Source: Lentzea atacamensis
GTDB lineage: Bacteria; Actinomycetota; Actinomycetes; Mycobacteriales; Pseudonocardiaceae
Assembly: GCF_003269295.1 (NCBI RefSeq)
Contig: NZ_QLTT01000003.1
Span: 310,001 to 374,000, forward strand
Direction: 5' to 3'
DNA: 64,000 nucleotides
Shown here piece after piece: positions 1 through 7,840 of this stretch (positions within the stretch are counted from its first letter, which is position 1; every line of letters starts with the position of its first letter). Both the position numbers and the translations under genes were made by a program. The notes beneath the pieces are model-generated. The model made no database searches. It was not told the origin of the DNA and was given only the letters and a program-made list of their open reading frames with translations.

Positions 1-4
1 AGCC

Positions 5-1795
5 GTGTGCCACCCCGGACTGCACGTGCTGGCCTGGCGGCTGCAGGCCGAGCACGGCGCCGCGGCGGACGTCGCCGTGCGGCTGGAGAACGCCTTGGGC
101 GGCACCGAGTTCACCGCCGGTGACGTCACGGGCCTGTCCGGCACCGCCGGGATGGCCTACGCGGTGGCGACCGCGATCGAACGGGAAGGCCCGGACGCGC
201 TGACGGTCTACGTGGCGACCGAGGCGGGTTACCGCGGCCCGGACACCGAACCCGAGCGCGATCCCGCCGCGTGCGCCCTGCTCGCCACCGCGCGCGTCGA
301 ACGGGCGCGGGCACTGGGCTGGTGGCGGGTGCGGGAGGAGGCCGTCACCGCACACCGCGACCTGTTCGACCGCGTCCGCTTCACCCTCGGCCCGGTGCCG
401 GACCGCCCGACCGACGAACGGATCGCGGCACCGGACGCCTCGCTCGCCGCGCTGCTGTTCCACTTCGGACGGTATCTGCTGATCACCAGCTCACGGCCGG
501 GAACGCTACCGGCGAACCTGCAGGGCGTGTGGAACCCGCACGTGGACCCGCCGTGGCGGGGCAACTACACCCTCAACATCAACCTGCAGATGAACTACTG
601 GCCCGCCGAGGTCACCGGCCTGCCCGAGTGCCACGAGCCGCTGCTGGAGTTCGTCGAACGGCTCGCCGCCCGAGGCACGCACGTCGCGCGGAACCTCTAC
701 GCGGCGCCCGGCTGGGTGGCCCACCACAACAGCGACCCGTGGTGCCTCGCCACCCCGGTCGGTGCGGGAACGGGCGATCCGGCGTGGGCGAACTGGCCGA
801 TGGCGGGGGCCTGGCTCAGCCTGCACCTGTGGGAGCACTTCGAGTTCGGCGGCGACGTCCGTTGGTTGCGCGAGCGCGCGTGGCCGGTGCTGCGCGGCGC
901 CGCCGAGTTCTGCGCCGCCTGGCTCGTCGAGCACGAAGGAGCGTTGACCACGGCGCCGTCGACGTCGCCCGAGAACCACTACGTCGGGGGCGACGGCCGT
1001 CCGGTCGCGGTCGGCGTCGGGTCCACAATGGACCTGACGCTCACCTGGGAGCTCTTCCGCTGCGTCGTGGCCGCCGCGGACGAGCTCGATCTGGAGCACG
1101 ACGACGTGGTGTCGCGGGCGCGGGAACTGTTGTCCCGGCTGCCTTCTCCGCCGATCGGCAGCCGCGGCGGGCTGCTGGAGTGGGCGCAGGACGTGCCCGA
1201 CGCCGAGCCGGGCCACCGGCACGTCTCCCACCTCGTCGGCCTGCACCCCGGCCGCCGGATCGACCCGGAACGCACACCGGAGCTGGCCGCCGCGGCCAGG
1301 CAGGCGCTGCTGGACCGGGGCGACGCGGGCACGGGCTGGTCGCTCGCCTGGAAGACGGCGCTGTGGGCCCGGCTGGGCGACGGCGACCGGGCCGGGGAAC
1401 TGCTCGCCATGTTCCTCACCGACGTCACGGCGGACGGCGCGCACAGTGGCGGCGTGTACCGGAACCTCTTCTGCTCACACCCGCCGTTCCAGATCGACGG
1501 CAACTTCGGCATCACGGCGGCGATGGCGGAAATGCTGCTGCAGAGCCACACCGGCGAACTGCGGCTGTTGCCCGCGCTGCCGCCGGAGTGGCGGCGCGGG
1601 TCGGTGCGCGGCCTGCGTGCCCGCAGTGGTCTCATCGCCGACCTGACCTGGGACGACGGCGAGCTGACCGCGGTGGCGTTGTACGGCGCCCGATCACCGC
1701 GCACCGTCGTCGTCCGCTACGGGAGCCTTCGCGTGGCCGTCGAGACGAGGCCGGGTGCCCGCTACGTGTTCGACGGCGGGCTGGCGTCCACCTGA
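5..1795 (+). CDS. GH95 alpha-L-fucosidase, 5' end outside window
   Basis: This is the C-terminal 596 codons of a glycoside hydrolase family 95 enzyme, which removes terminal alpha-L-fucose (some members act on alpha-L-galactose) by an inverting mechanism. The reading frame is open to the left edge, so the GTG at 5 is probably not the true start. The family's active-site landmarks are all visible: the Asn pair in TLNINLQMNYW (in-window residues 191 and 193), the general-acid Glu in STSPEN (residue 323), the conserved HRHVSHL, and the Asp in QIDGNFG (residue 498). The C-terminal all-beta domain is complete. No signal peptide can be judged because the N-terminus is missing. The gene converges on the CBM2 lipoprotein gene with a 13-bp gap, and the LacI-type repressor nearby may control it. 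Family assignment is confident; the substrate is inferred. Confidence 0.9.
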   Translation: MCHPGLHVLAWRLQAEHGAAADVAVRLENALGGTEFTAGDVTGLSGTAGMAYAVATAIEREGPDALTVYVATEAGYRGPDTEPERDPAACALLATARVERARALGWWRVREEAVTAHRDLFDRVRFTLGPVPDRPTDERIAAPDASLAALLFHFGRYLLITSSRPGTLPANLQGVWNPHVDPPWRGNYTLNINLQMNYWPAEVTGLPECHEPLLEFVERLAARGTHVARNLYAAPGWVAHHNSDPWCLATPVGAGTGDPAWANWPMAGAWLSLHLWEHFEFGGDVRWLRERAWPVLRGAAEFCAAWLVEHEGALTTAPSTSPENHYVGGDGRPVAVGVGSTMDLTLTWELFRCVVAAADELDLEHDDVVSRARELLSRLPSPPIGSRGGLLEWAQDVPDAEPGHRHVSHLVGLHPGRRIDPERTPELAAAARQALLDRGDAGTGWSLAWKTALWARLGDGDRAGELLAMFLTDVTADGAHSGGVYRNLFCSHPPFQIDGNFGITAAMAEMLLQSHTGELRLLPALPPEWRRGSVRGLRARSGLIADLTWDDGELTAVALYGARSPRTVVVRYGSLRVAVETRPGARYVFDGGLAST

Positions 1796-1808
1796 TCGGC
1801 CACGGCGC

Positions 1809-2693
1809 TCAGCCGAGCTTGCACGCGTGCCCGTTGAGGCTGAAGGCGTTCGGGGCGGTGTTGGTGCCACCGCTGATGCCGTTGAACCCCATCAGCAGCG
1901 ACTCGCCCTTGCCGATCGCCTGGTTGTACGGCATCGCGGTCGCGGAGATGTCCTGACCGGACTGCTTGAGCGTCGCGTTCCACATCTCCGACACCTTCTG
2001 GCCGTTGGCGAACTTCCACTGCAACGTCCAGCCGGTGATCTCGGTGTTGCCGGTGTTGCGGATGGTCACGTCGGTGCGGAACCCGCCGGGCCAGCTGTGC
2101 GTGACGCGGTACTCGACCGAGCAGCCGGTGACCGGCTGCGGTGCCGGTGGGGCGGTGGTGGTGGGCTTGGCCGGTGGCGGGGTGGCGCTGGTCGGCTGCA
2201 CGCAGGGCGGGCCCCACCGGCCGAGCCGCTTGGCCGAGGCGGTCTGCTCCGCCTCCTGCATCGCGCGGTCGCCGGACGCCTCGCTGCGCACCATGCCGAG
2301 CTCGACGGCGAGCAGCGCGTAGTCGGTGCCGTCCGCCAGCCGCAGCGATCCCGCCGGGGTGGGATCGACGAGTTTGTCCAGCAGCATGGCCTTGGCGAAC
2401 GTGGTGGAGGCTTCGGTCCAGCACCCGTCCGGCGCGGCGAGCCCCTTCACCGTGACCTCCGCGCCGTCGGAGAGCTGCACCGTTCGCACGTCGATGACGC
2501 GTTGGACGGTGACCGACACCGCCGCCTTGGCGGGAGGCTCGATGACCGCCGGAGTGTCCTGGGTCGTCGTCGGAAGCGCCGGTGCTGGACGGTCGTCGCC
2601 CGCGCACGAGCCGGCGGCGCTGCCCAGCAGGATGACCGCGGCCACCAACCGGCTGGCGGGTCTTGATCTTGCGGTACCCGGCAGTCGTCTCAT
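1809..2693 (-). CDS. Secreted SNase-like / CBM2 protein (probable lipoprotein)
   Basis: A 294-residue exported protein read from ATG 2693; GGGGAA lies upstream, and an in-frame start at 2735 is possible but lacks a ribosome site. The N-terminus has Arg residues, a hydrophobic stretch and Cys in SAAGSC, which may be a lipid-attachment site although -3 is not Leu. Residues about 60-165 look like a staphylococcal-nuclease OB-fold (V-RVID-TV-L-DG near the start, A-LL--LV in the middle), but the catalytic Arg/Glu/Arg residues are not recognisable, so nuclease activity is doubtful. After a Pro/Thr linker the last 100 residues form a family 2 carbohydrate-binding module (CBM2) with conserved Trp residues in ITGWTLQWKF and the Cys pair that closes the domain. 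It probably binds cellulose- or chitin-like polymers at the cell surface. The CBM2 call is firm; the middle domain is tentative. Confidence 0.75.
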   Translation of the reverse strand: MRRLPGTARSRPASRLVAAVILLGSAAGSCAGDDRPAPALPTTTQDTPAVIEPPAKAAVSVTVQRVIDVRTVQLSDGAEVTVKGLAAPDGCWTEASTTFAKAMLLDKLVDPTPAGSLRLADGTDYALLAVELGMVRSEASGDRAMQEAEQTASAKRLGRWGPPCVQPTSATPPPAKPTTTAPPAPQPVTGCSVEYRVTHSWPGGFRTDVTIRNTGNTEITGWTLQWKFANGQKVSEMWNATLKQSGQDISATAMPYNQAIGKGESLLMGFNGISGGTNTAPNAFSLNGHACKLG

Positions 2694-2727
2694 CGTCTTT
2701 TCCCCACGGCACGGTGATGTCGGCGAT

Positions 2728-2766
2728 CGAACCAAGGTGTTCGCCCGAACGGCTGATCTTGGTTCG
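2728..2766. promoter_or_regulatory. 9-bp perfect inverted repeat upstream of the CBM2 gene
   Basis: CGAACCAAG at 2728-2736 is matched by its exact reverse complement CTTGGTTCG at 2758-2766. The arms are separated by 21 bp and lie 35-73 bp upstream of the start codon at 2693. The position suits an operator or activator site. The regulator is unknown, and the LacI protein encoded next door is only one candidate. The spacing is larger than a usual LacI-family operator. Confidence 0.35.
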
Positions 2767-2876
2767 GCAGGTTACGACGCTTCCGATGAATGCGGAAGGA
2801 CTTTCCGCCAATCGTCACCCTTGGCGTTCGACGCCATTCGAATCGAATTTCATCGAACGAGGAGGGGAAATCGTTG

Positions 2877-3878
2877 TCAGAGGGTGGACGTGCTGCCGCG
2901 ATCGGTGAGTCGCGGTTGGAGCAGGCGCACCTCCGGCGGGTGTTCCTCGGTCAGGCGGGCCATCACCATCTCGACCGCGATCGCGCCGAGCTCCTCCGCG
3001 GGGACGGCGATCGAGGTGAGCGGAACGGGCAGGCTCTCCGCCACGTCGTCGGGGCACAGCGTGATCACCGACAGGTCACCGGGCACGTCCAGCGACCGGC
3101 GCCGCAGTTCGAGCAGCAGCGTGCCGAGGATCGCCTCGTTGTGCACGACCAGCCCGGTGGTGCCGTGTTCGGGAGCCAGCACCTCGTCCAGGCACGCCGC
3201 GACCGACTCGTAGCCGGGAGCGCACGGGTGCACCGAGGCGCGCACGTTCCGTCTGGCGGTCTCGCTGCGGAACCCCTCCAGCAACCTCGTGGCGTAGCTG
3301 GTGCCGCGTTCGTACACGGCGGGCGGCGAGCCGATCAACGCGATCGAACGGTGCCCGCGATCGGCCAGGTGACCCGCCATCTGTCTGCCGGCGGTGGCGA
3401 AGTCGAGATCGACGCAGCTGAGTCCCTCGTGGTCGTCCGGCATGCCGAGCAGGACCACCGGCGCGTCGACCGTGCGCAGTTCCGGGATGCGCAGATCGTC
3501 GCTCTCCACGTCCATCAGCACGATCGCGTCCGCCATGGACCTGGCGGTGACCCTGTGGGCCTCGCCGGGACCGGCCTCCTTGGTCAGCAGCAGCACGTCG
3601 TAGTCGTAGTCGCGCGCGGAACTGACGATCGACGCCACGAACTGCATGATGACCGGCATGTTCACACCCGAGCGCAGCGGCACGACCAGGCCCAGCACCT
3701 GCGACCGGTTCGACGCGAGCGCCCGCGCACCGGCGTTCGGGTGGTAGCCGAGCGCGACGATGCTCTGCTCGACGCGGCGTTTGGTCTCCTCCGAGATGCT
3801 CCGTTTTCCGCTGAGCACGTACGACACCGTGCTCATCGACACACCGGCGTGACGGGCGACCTCTTTGATTGTGATCAT
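2877..3878 (-). CDS. LacI-family transcriptional repressor
   Basis: A 333-residue sugar-responsive DNA-binding regulator. Residues 1-58 form the classical LacI/PurR N-terminus: a helix-turn-helix (TIKEVARHAGVSMSTVSYVL) followed by the hinge-helix region ending PNAGARALASN. The remaining 275 residues are a periplasmic-binding-protein-like ligand domain (VLGLVVPL at its start, RGHRSIALIG midway, PGDLSVITL near the C-terminus). The length is normal and the start at 3878 gives the canonical MITIKEVARHAGVS opening. It sits between carbohydrate genes, so a plausible role is control of the fucosidase/CBM2 genes or the aldonate operon at 6.9 kb. The effector sugar cannot be read from the sequence. 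Confidence 0.92.
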   Translation of the reverse strand: MITIKEVARHAGVSMSTVSYVLSGKRSISEETKRRVEQSIVALGYHPNAGARALASNRSQVLGLVVPLRSGVNMPVIMQFVASIVSSARDYDYDVLLLTKEAGPGEAHRVTARSMADAIVLMDVESDDLRIPELRTVDAPVVLLGMPDDHEGLSCVDLDFATAGRQMAGHLADRGHRSIALIGSPPAVYERGTSYATRLLEGFRSETARRNVRASVHPCAPGYESVAACLDEVLAPEHGTTGLVVHNEAILGTLLLELRRRSLDVPGDLSVITLCPDDVAESLPVPLTSIAVPAEELGAIAVEMVMARLTEEHPPEVRLLQPRLTDRGSTSTL

Positions 3879-3955
3879 GCCCGCCCTTCGGATCGCGTCG
3901 GCTGGTGGCGATCATCGTAGTGCGAGGAGGGCGTTTTGGAGTATGACCGGAATTT

Positions 3956-4339
3956 TCAGCGCATGGTGACGGCACGCCATTGCCGTGCGTCGTGGTGAGC
4001 GTCCTGATCGGGCCCGGTTTCCCGGTACCAGTCCACGATGCGCCGCCGCCCGGCGTCGGTGATGTGGTACCCGAGCTGCTCACCCACCGGAGGCCAGATG
4101 AGGTGGGACTCCAGTGCCTGCCGGATCGCGTCCCGGTGACAGAGGCTGTCGAGCAGCCACGGCCACACCATGCCCTGGGCGATCATCCAGAGCACGCGCA
4201 GAAGTGCCGTTTCCGACTGTGCCGGGATCTCGTTCAGCGAATGTCGTGCGGCGCATTCTTCTCTCATTGCCAACATCGCCCCCTTGTGCTCATCCGGTAG
4301 TACGGGTGCTGCCGCACTCTGGTTCATGTCAGCCGACAT
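3956..4339 (-). CDS. Hypothetical protein, 127 residues
   Basis: A small soluble protein I do not recognise. It is mostly helical, with a central hydrophobic segment (LLRVLWMIAQGMVWPWLLDSLC) and a C-terminal part (LGYHITDAGRRRIVDWYRE) that resembles the wing and last helix of a winged-helix protein, though that is weak. The start is uncertain: ATG 4339 has no good ribosome site, while in-frame ATGs at 4327, 4276 and 4267 are possible, with AAGGGGG just before 4276. It lies 30 bp downstream of the PNPOx-like gene and is probably co-transcribed with it. No function is proposed. Confidence 0.6.
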   Translation of the reverse strand: MSADMNQSAAAPVLPDEHKGAMLAMREECAARHSLNEIPAQSETALLRVLWMIAQGMVWPWLLDSLCHRDAIRQALESHLIWPPVGEQLGYHITDAGRRRIVDWYRETGPDQDAHHDARQWRAVTMR

Positions 4340-4369
4340 TCAATTCTGCGGCGGGTCGTCTGGAATCGA

Positions 4370-4984
4370 TCAGGGTTGTAGCCGCACCGACTTCCAGCCG
4401 CCGTCGGTGAGGTCGTACCGCAGCCGCCGGTGCAGCGCGTCCGGGCTGCTCTGCCAGAACTCGACCTCGGTGATCACCAGGTGCTGCGCGACCCAGGTGC
4501 GCGGCCGGGGCAGCGGCAGCCGCTGCCGGGTGCGGGCACGAAACAGCAACGACTTCTGGTCGGCCAGCGGCTCGCTCTGCGCGGTCACCACCGCCATCGC
4601 CCGCACCGGGGCGGGCCCTTGCCGCCACAGCACGTCCGAGAGCCCGCTGTCGGCGGGCTCGACGTGACCGCCGAAGGTGATCTGCTGGTTGGTCTCGCGC
4701 CAGTAGGTCACGCCGGACCACTGCCGCGTCTGGTCGATCTCCTGCCCCTTGCGGCTGTTCGTGTGGCTGGTGACGACCAGGCCGCGGTGGGTGATGCGGT
4801 GCACGTGCACCATGCGGCTGGACGGACGGCCGTTCGCCGCGACGGTGCTCAGCGCGATCGCATTGGGCTCGTCGACGTCACGCGCGATCGCGAGCGCGAA
4901 CCAGTCCCGCAGCAACGGGATCGGGTCGCCAGGAGGAACGGTGAACTCCGGCCCGATGCAGGTGTGCCGGACGTTCACGGTCAT
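4370..4984 (-). CDS. Pyridoxamine-phosphate-oxidase-fold flavoprotein (PdxH/PhzG-like)
   Basis: A 204-residue FMN-binding oxidase of the PNPOx-like split-barrel family. ATG 4984 is chosen because GAGAGGGG lies 7 bp upstream; an in-frame start at 5041 would add an unrelated tail. Residues 40-110 show the FMN-site pattern (GRPSSRMVHVHRI, then LVVTSHTNSRKGQEI, then a W-rich strand). The C-terminus ends in the PdxH-type R-LRYDLTDGGWKSVRLQP element that closes over the substrate in true PNP oxidases. It could be a pyridoxal-phosphate salvage enzyme or, as in phenazine clusters (PhzG), an oxidase of a secondary metabolite. No biosynthetic partners are adjacent, so the substrate is open. Confidence 0.78.
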   Translation of the reverse strand: MTVNVRHTCIGPEFTVPPGDPIPLLRDWFALAIARDVDEPNAIALSTVAANGRPSSRMVHVHRITHRGLVVTSHTNSRKGQEIDQTRQWSGVTYWRETNQQITFGGHVEPADSGLSDVLWRQGPAPVRAMAVVTAQSEPLADQKSLLFRARTRQRLPLPRPRTWVAQHLVITEVEFWQSSPDALHRRLRYDLTDGGWKSVRLQP

Positions 4985-5293
4985 GCTGTGCCCCTCTCGT
5001 CGTACGCGCGTCCATGTTCGAAAGGCCGGCACCGCCGGCACAATCCGCAGACTCGTGAGGTACGTCCGAAAGTCGCTGGAAGATCAGGTCGGGATGCCGC
5101 CGCGGTGGGGCGCGGTACGTCTCGGTGCGGAGTGTTTTCCGGGTTCCACGCAGTGTTCGGAAGGTGTGGAAGCTCTGGTGGCAGAGAGGAAAAAGCCCCG
5201 GCTGATGCCGGGGCAGGAACCGCGGGCTCAGTGCGGTCAGGGGGTGCCAGGCTGGTCCTCGCGGACTTCCTGCACCCTCTGCCCGTCTGCCGG
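4985..5293. other. Intergenic region holding a terminator
   Basis: This 309-bp stretch separates the start of the PNPOx-like gene from the end of the small secreted-protein gene, both on the minus strand. It holds the ribosome site and presumably the promoter of the PNPOx-like gene (4985-5180) and the hairpin terminator at 5190-5214. I see no further gene in it. Confidence 0.6.
5190..5214 (-). terminator. Intrinsic terminator after the small secreted-protein gene
   Basis: On the minus strand a perfect 8-bp GC stem (GCCCCGGC/GCCGGGGC) with a 4-base loop is followed directly by five T residues. This is a textbook rho-independent terminator, 80 bp beyond the stop codon at 5294. Confidence 0.85.
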
Positions 5294-5614
5294 CTAGTTG
5301 CTGATGCACCGCCACTGCATGAACCAGGCCCAGCTGCCGTCGCCTCGGGGGAAGCCGCCGATCTGCACAGGCTGGGTCTCGCGGGCCCGGAATCCGTAGA
5401 TTTCCACGCACCGCCTGTCGGCCCGGGGCTTCGATTCCGCCACCGCTGCATTCCACGCGGGCCTCTGCGGGGACCGCGAGCTCAGCTCGACGTCGTACTG
5501 AACGGTGGCGGCGCTCGCGGGCACCGTGCCGAGCGCGGCTCCGGCGCTCACCGCCAGCACGAGCGCGACTGCGGTCTTCCGCAAGGTCGTGCCGAAGTTC
5601 CTGTGCACAGCCAT
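5294..5614 (-). CDS. Small secreted protein, about 106 residues
   Basis: An exported protein of unknown role. From ATG 5614 it has a basic n-region (HRNFGTTLRK), a hydrophobic core (TAVALVLAVSAGAALG) and a Sec signal-peptidase site in VPASA-A at about residues 32-37, leaving a mature protein of roughly 70 residues. The mature part is rich in Arg and Trp, starts with an ATVQYDVEL strand, and has two Cys residues (in RRCVEIYG and QWRCISN) that could form a disulfide. An in-frame start 12 codons upstream cannot be excluded; the GGAG before 5614 is very close to the ATG. It stands alone with its own terminator. Confidence 0.7.
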   Translation of the reverse strand: MAVHRNFGTTLRKTAVALVLAVSAGAALGTVPASAATVQYDVELSSRSPQRPAWNAAVAESKPRADRRCVEIYGFRARETQPVQIGGFPRGDGSWAWFMQWRCISN

Positions 5615-5771
5615 CTCCAATGAGTAGGTCGTGAATGTGTCGTCAACCATCGCCGAGTGGTGGAGTTTTCAACAACTCTCGCGCCACGCATTCCGAGCTT
5701 TGAGGAACTGTTCTGAAATCTTCGGAACCGGAAGGGTCGGTTGCTGTAGCAGTGTCATGGGTGGAACCAGG

Positions 5772-6719
5772 TCACACGCCGATGAGCTCGCGGGTGCCTG
5801 GCATCGGCAGCGCGAGCGTCGAGTCCAAAATGGATCTGAGGGCCGCACGGGCCTCGGCCGCAGCACTGAGCCCGTCGAGCAGGTCGCAGGCCTTGCCGTG
5901 CAACCGGCGCAGGTCTCGTGCGTAGGCCGCGACGGTTCGCGGTGAGCGCAGGAGGTCGCGCAGCACGGCGTGGCAGCCGGGGGCGCCGGACGGTGCGGAC
6001 CGCAGCAGCCGGGCGAGTTCCTGCCGCAGACCGGTGTTGCCCTGCTGGAAGGCGTGTGCCAGCAGCAGCGGCGGTACGACGAGCCGCGGGTGGTCGTCCA
6101 TGTCCACAGTGGACCGGGCGTGGTCGGCGTGCAGTTGCCGCATCGCGCCGTAGAGCGCGCCGAACCTGCGCCACTCGTCGATCGCATCGCCGTCGGTGAG
6201 GTGGGTCGCCATCGCCGCGTCCCTGGCGTAGGCCGCCCCGGCGATCCCCAGATTGTTCGCCAGCACGGCCTTGCGGCTGATGTCGCTGCCGGTGCGGCCG
6301 TGCTCGGCCAGCCTGGCCTCGATCGTCGAGGTGGTCGAGCGGGCGATCTCGTCGAACCACCCGAGCTTGCAGTTGTCCGGCGCGCGAACCGACTTCAGGT
6401 GCCGCATCGCGAGCACCGCGCCGCACTGCGCTCCGGCGGCGTCCGACTCGGCCGAGATCCACCACAGTGCGGAGGCGACGCACAACGGCAACGCCTTCTT
6501 CGGGTTCTCACCTCTCGCCGTCACGACGACCGCGGCGAACACCCGTTCGGAGATCGTGTTCCGAAAGCGCGCCGCCCGGGTCGTGACCTTGGCCGCGAGG
6601 TGGGGCAGATCGGTGGTGATCGAACGGAGAGCGGTGGTCAACGCGTCACGCAGCGCGTGCGTCTGCTCGTCGACCAGCCGCGTTGCTGGGGTGATCACGC
6701 GGCCAGCCTGGCACGTCAC
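5772..6719 (-). CDS. Isoprenyl-synthase-like protein lacking Asp-rich motifs
   Basis: A 315-residue helical protein that I place only tentatively. The order of conserved-looking blocks (ENPKKALPLCVASALWW early, SDISRKAVLANNLGIAGAAYARDAAM midway, then EWRRFGALYGAMRQLHADH followed by DMDDHPRLVVPPLLLAHAF) parallels trans-isoprenyl diphosphate synthases: the KR-P, Gly-Asp, FG--G--Q and K-T-P landmarks. Neither DDxxD metal-binding motif is present, so normal prenyl-diphosphate chemistry is unlikely. Start choices are GTG 6719 or GTG 6698. It is transcribed divergently from the aldonate operon. Alternatives are an unrelated all-helical protein or a regulatory homologue. Confidence 0.5.
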   Translation of the reverse strand: MTCQAGRVITPATRLVDEQTHALRDALTTALRSITTDLPHLAAKVTTRAARFRNTISERVFAAVVVTARGENPKKALPLCVASALWWISAESDAAGAQCGAVLAMRHLKSVRAPDNCKLGWFDEIARSTTSTIEARLAEHGRTGSDISRKAVLANNLGIAGAAYARDAAMATHLTDGDAIDEWRRFGALYGAMRQLHADHARSTVDMDDHPRLVVPPLLLAHAFQQGNTGLRQELARLLRSAPSGAPGCHAVLRDLLRSPRTVAAYARDLRRLHGKACDLLDGLSAAAEARAALRSILDSTLALPMPGTRELIGV

Positions 6720-6916
6720 GAGCTGGTGCCCCCGCGGTCGTCAAGGTTTCCCGAAAGAGTCGGAATCACTCTGTCGTGGCCCGCCGCGACCGTGGTGCTG
6801 CACTAGCGTCCGGGCGTGGTCAGGCCCTTGCGCAGAACTCCGAACAAAGTGCGAAATCCGCGCATTGCGTTCGAAATGCTGAACGGGGTTCCATAGGTCG
6901 AACGAAGGGTGGTGAT
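6720..6916. promoter_or_regulatory. Divergent promoter region of the aldonate operon
   Basis: This 197-bp gap lies between the divergent isoprenyl-synthase-like gene and the lactonase gene and must hold the promoters of both. I find no convincing -35/-10 pair for the operon. The AT-richer stretch 6835-6900, with two GCGAAAT/TCGAAAT-like elements, is the best candidate for regulator binding. The rightward ribosome site is AAGGG at 6905-6909. Confidence 0.4.
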
Positions 6917-7840
6917 GTGCCGGTGCGGGAGGCACTGGAGGTCCTCAGCGAGGATCCCAGGTTCACCGAGTTGATCGATCGGCGGCGCGGGCTCGAGCGG
7001 CTCGGTGGCGGGGCCACGTGGAGCGAGGGGCCGCTGTGGCTGCCAGGGGAGAACGCTGTCATCTGGTCCGACATCCCCGGCAACAGGATCCTGCGCTGGT
7101 CGGCGACGACCGGCGAGGTGACGGTGGACCGCGCGGACGTCGAGTTCACCAACGGCAGGACGCTCGATCGCCAGGGACGCGTCGTGACGTGTTCGCACGG
7201 CAGGCGCGCGGTCGAGCGCACCGAACCGGACGGCACGACAGCGGTCCTGGTGGACCGGTTCGGGGCAGCGAGGCTCAACTCTCCCAACGATGTCGTCGTC
7301 GCGTCCGACGGCGCCATCTGGTTCACCGATCCGCCGTACGGGATCATCCAGCCGCACGAGGGACATCCCGGCGAGCGGGAGTACGGCGCCCACTACGTGT
7401 TCCGGTTCGTTCCGGACTCCGGCGAGCTGACCGCGGCGATCGTCGACATGGAGGAGCCGAACGGGCTGGCCTTCTCCCCGGACGAACGGCGCCTCTACGT
7501 CGCGGACACCTCGTCCGCGCTGCGCACCGACGGCGGCGGGCAGCACTGCATCCGCGTCTACGACGTCGACAGCGACTGGAACTGCGGCAACGGCAGGGTG
7601 TTCGCCGAGATCGAGCCCGGTGTGGCGGACGGCTTCCGGGTCGACGAGCACGGCAACGTGTGGACCTCCAGCGCCGACTCGGTCCAGGTCTACGCGCCGG
7701 ACGGCACCCGTCTCGGCAAGATTCCGGTGCCGGAGAAGGTCGGCAACGTGTGCTTCGGCGGACCGGACGGCAGCGAACTGTTCATCGCCGCCACCACGAG
7801 CCTCTACCGCGTCCGGACCAGGACCAGGGGAGCGGTCTGA
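6917..7840 (+). CDS. SMP-30/gluconolactonase-family lactonase
   Basis: A 307-residue six-bladed beta-propeller of the SMP-30/gluconolactonase/LRE-like family, hydrolysing sugar lactones to aldonic acids. GTG 6917 is preferred because AAGGG sits about 7 bp upstream; the frame is open to an ATG at 6776 but that extension is low-quality and lacks a ribosome site. The family metal ligands are visible: the Glu in WSEGPLW near residue 35, the Asn in LNSPNDVVV, the Asn in EEPNGLAFSPD and the Asp in GVADGFRVDEHGNVW. It is cytoplasmic, with no signal peptide. It is the first gene of the operon and overlaps the ABC ATPase start (TGATG), so its product probably feeds the downstream dehydrogenases. Lactonase function is well supported; the specific sugar is not. 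Confidence 0.87.
   Translation: MPVREALEVLSEDPRFTELIDRRRGLERLGGGATWSEGPLWLPGENAVIWSDIPGNRILRWSATTGEVTVDRADVEFTNGRTLDRQGRVVTCSHGRRAVERTEPDGTTAVLVDRFGAARLNSPNDVVVASDGAIWFTDPPYGIIQPHEGHPGEREYGAHYVFRFVPDSGELTAAIVDMEEPNGLAFSPDERRLYVADTSSALRTDGGGQHCIRVYDVDSDWNCGNGRVFAEIEPGVADGFRVDEHGNVWTSSADSVQVYAPDGTRLGKIPVPEKVGNVCFGGPDGSELFIAATTSLYRVRTRTRGAV

Noticed and set aside
7018-7839. N-terminal extension of the ABC ATPase frame upstream of ATG 7840
   Set aside because: It overlaps the lactonase gene in another frame. The ATPase homology begins exactly at ATG 7840, which is coupled to the lactonase stop.
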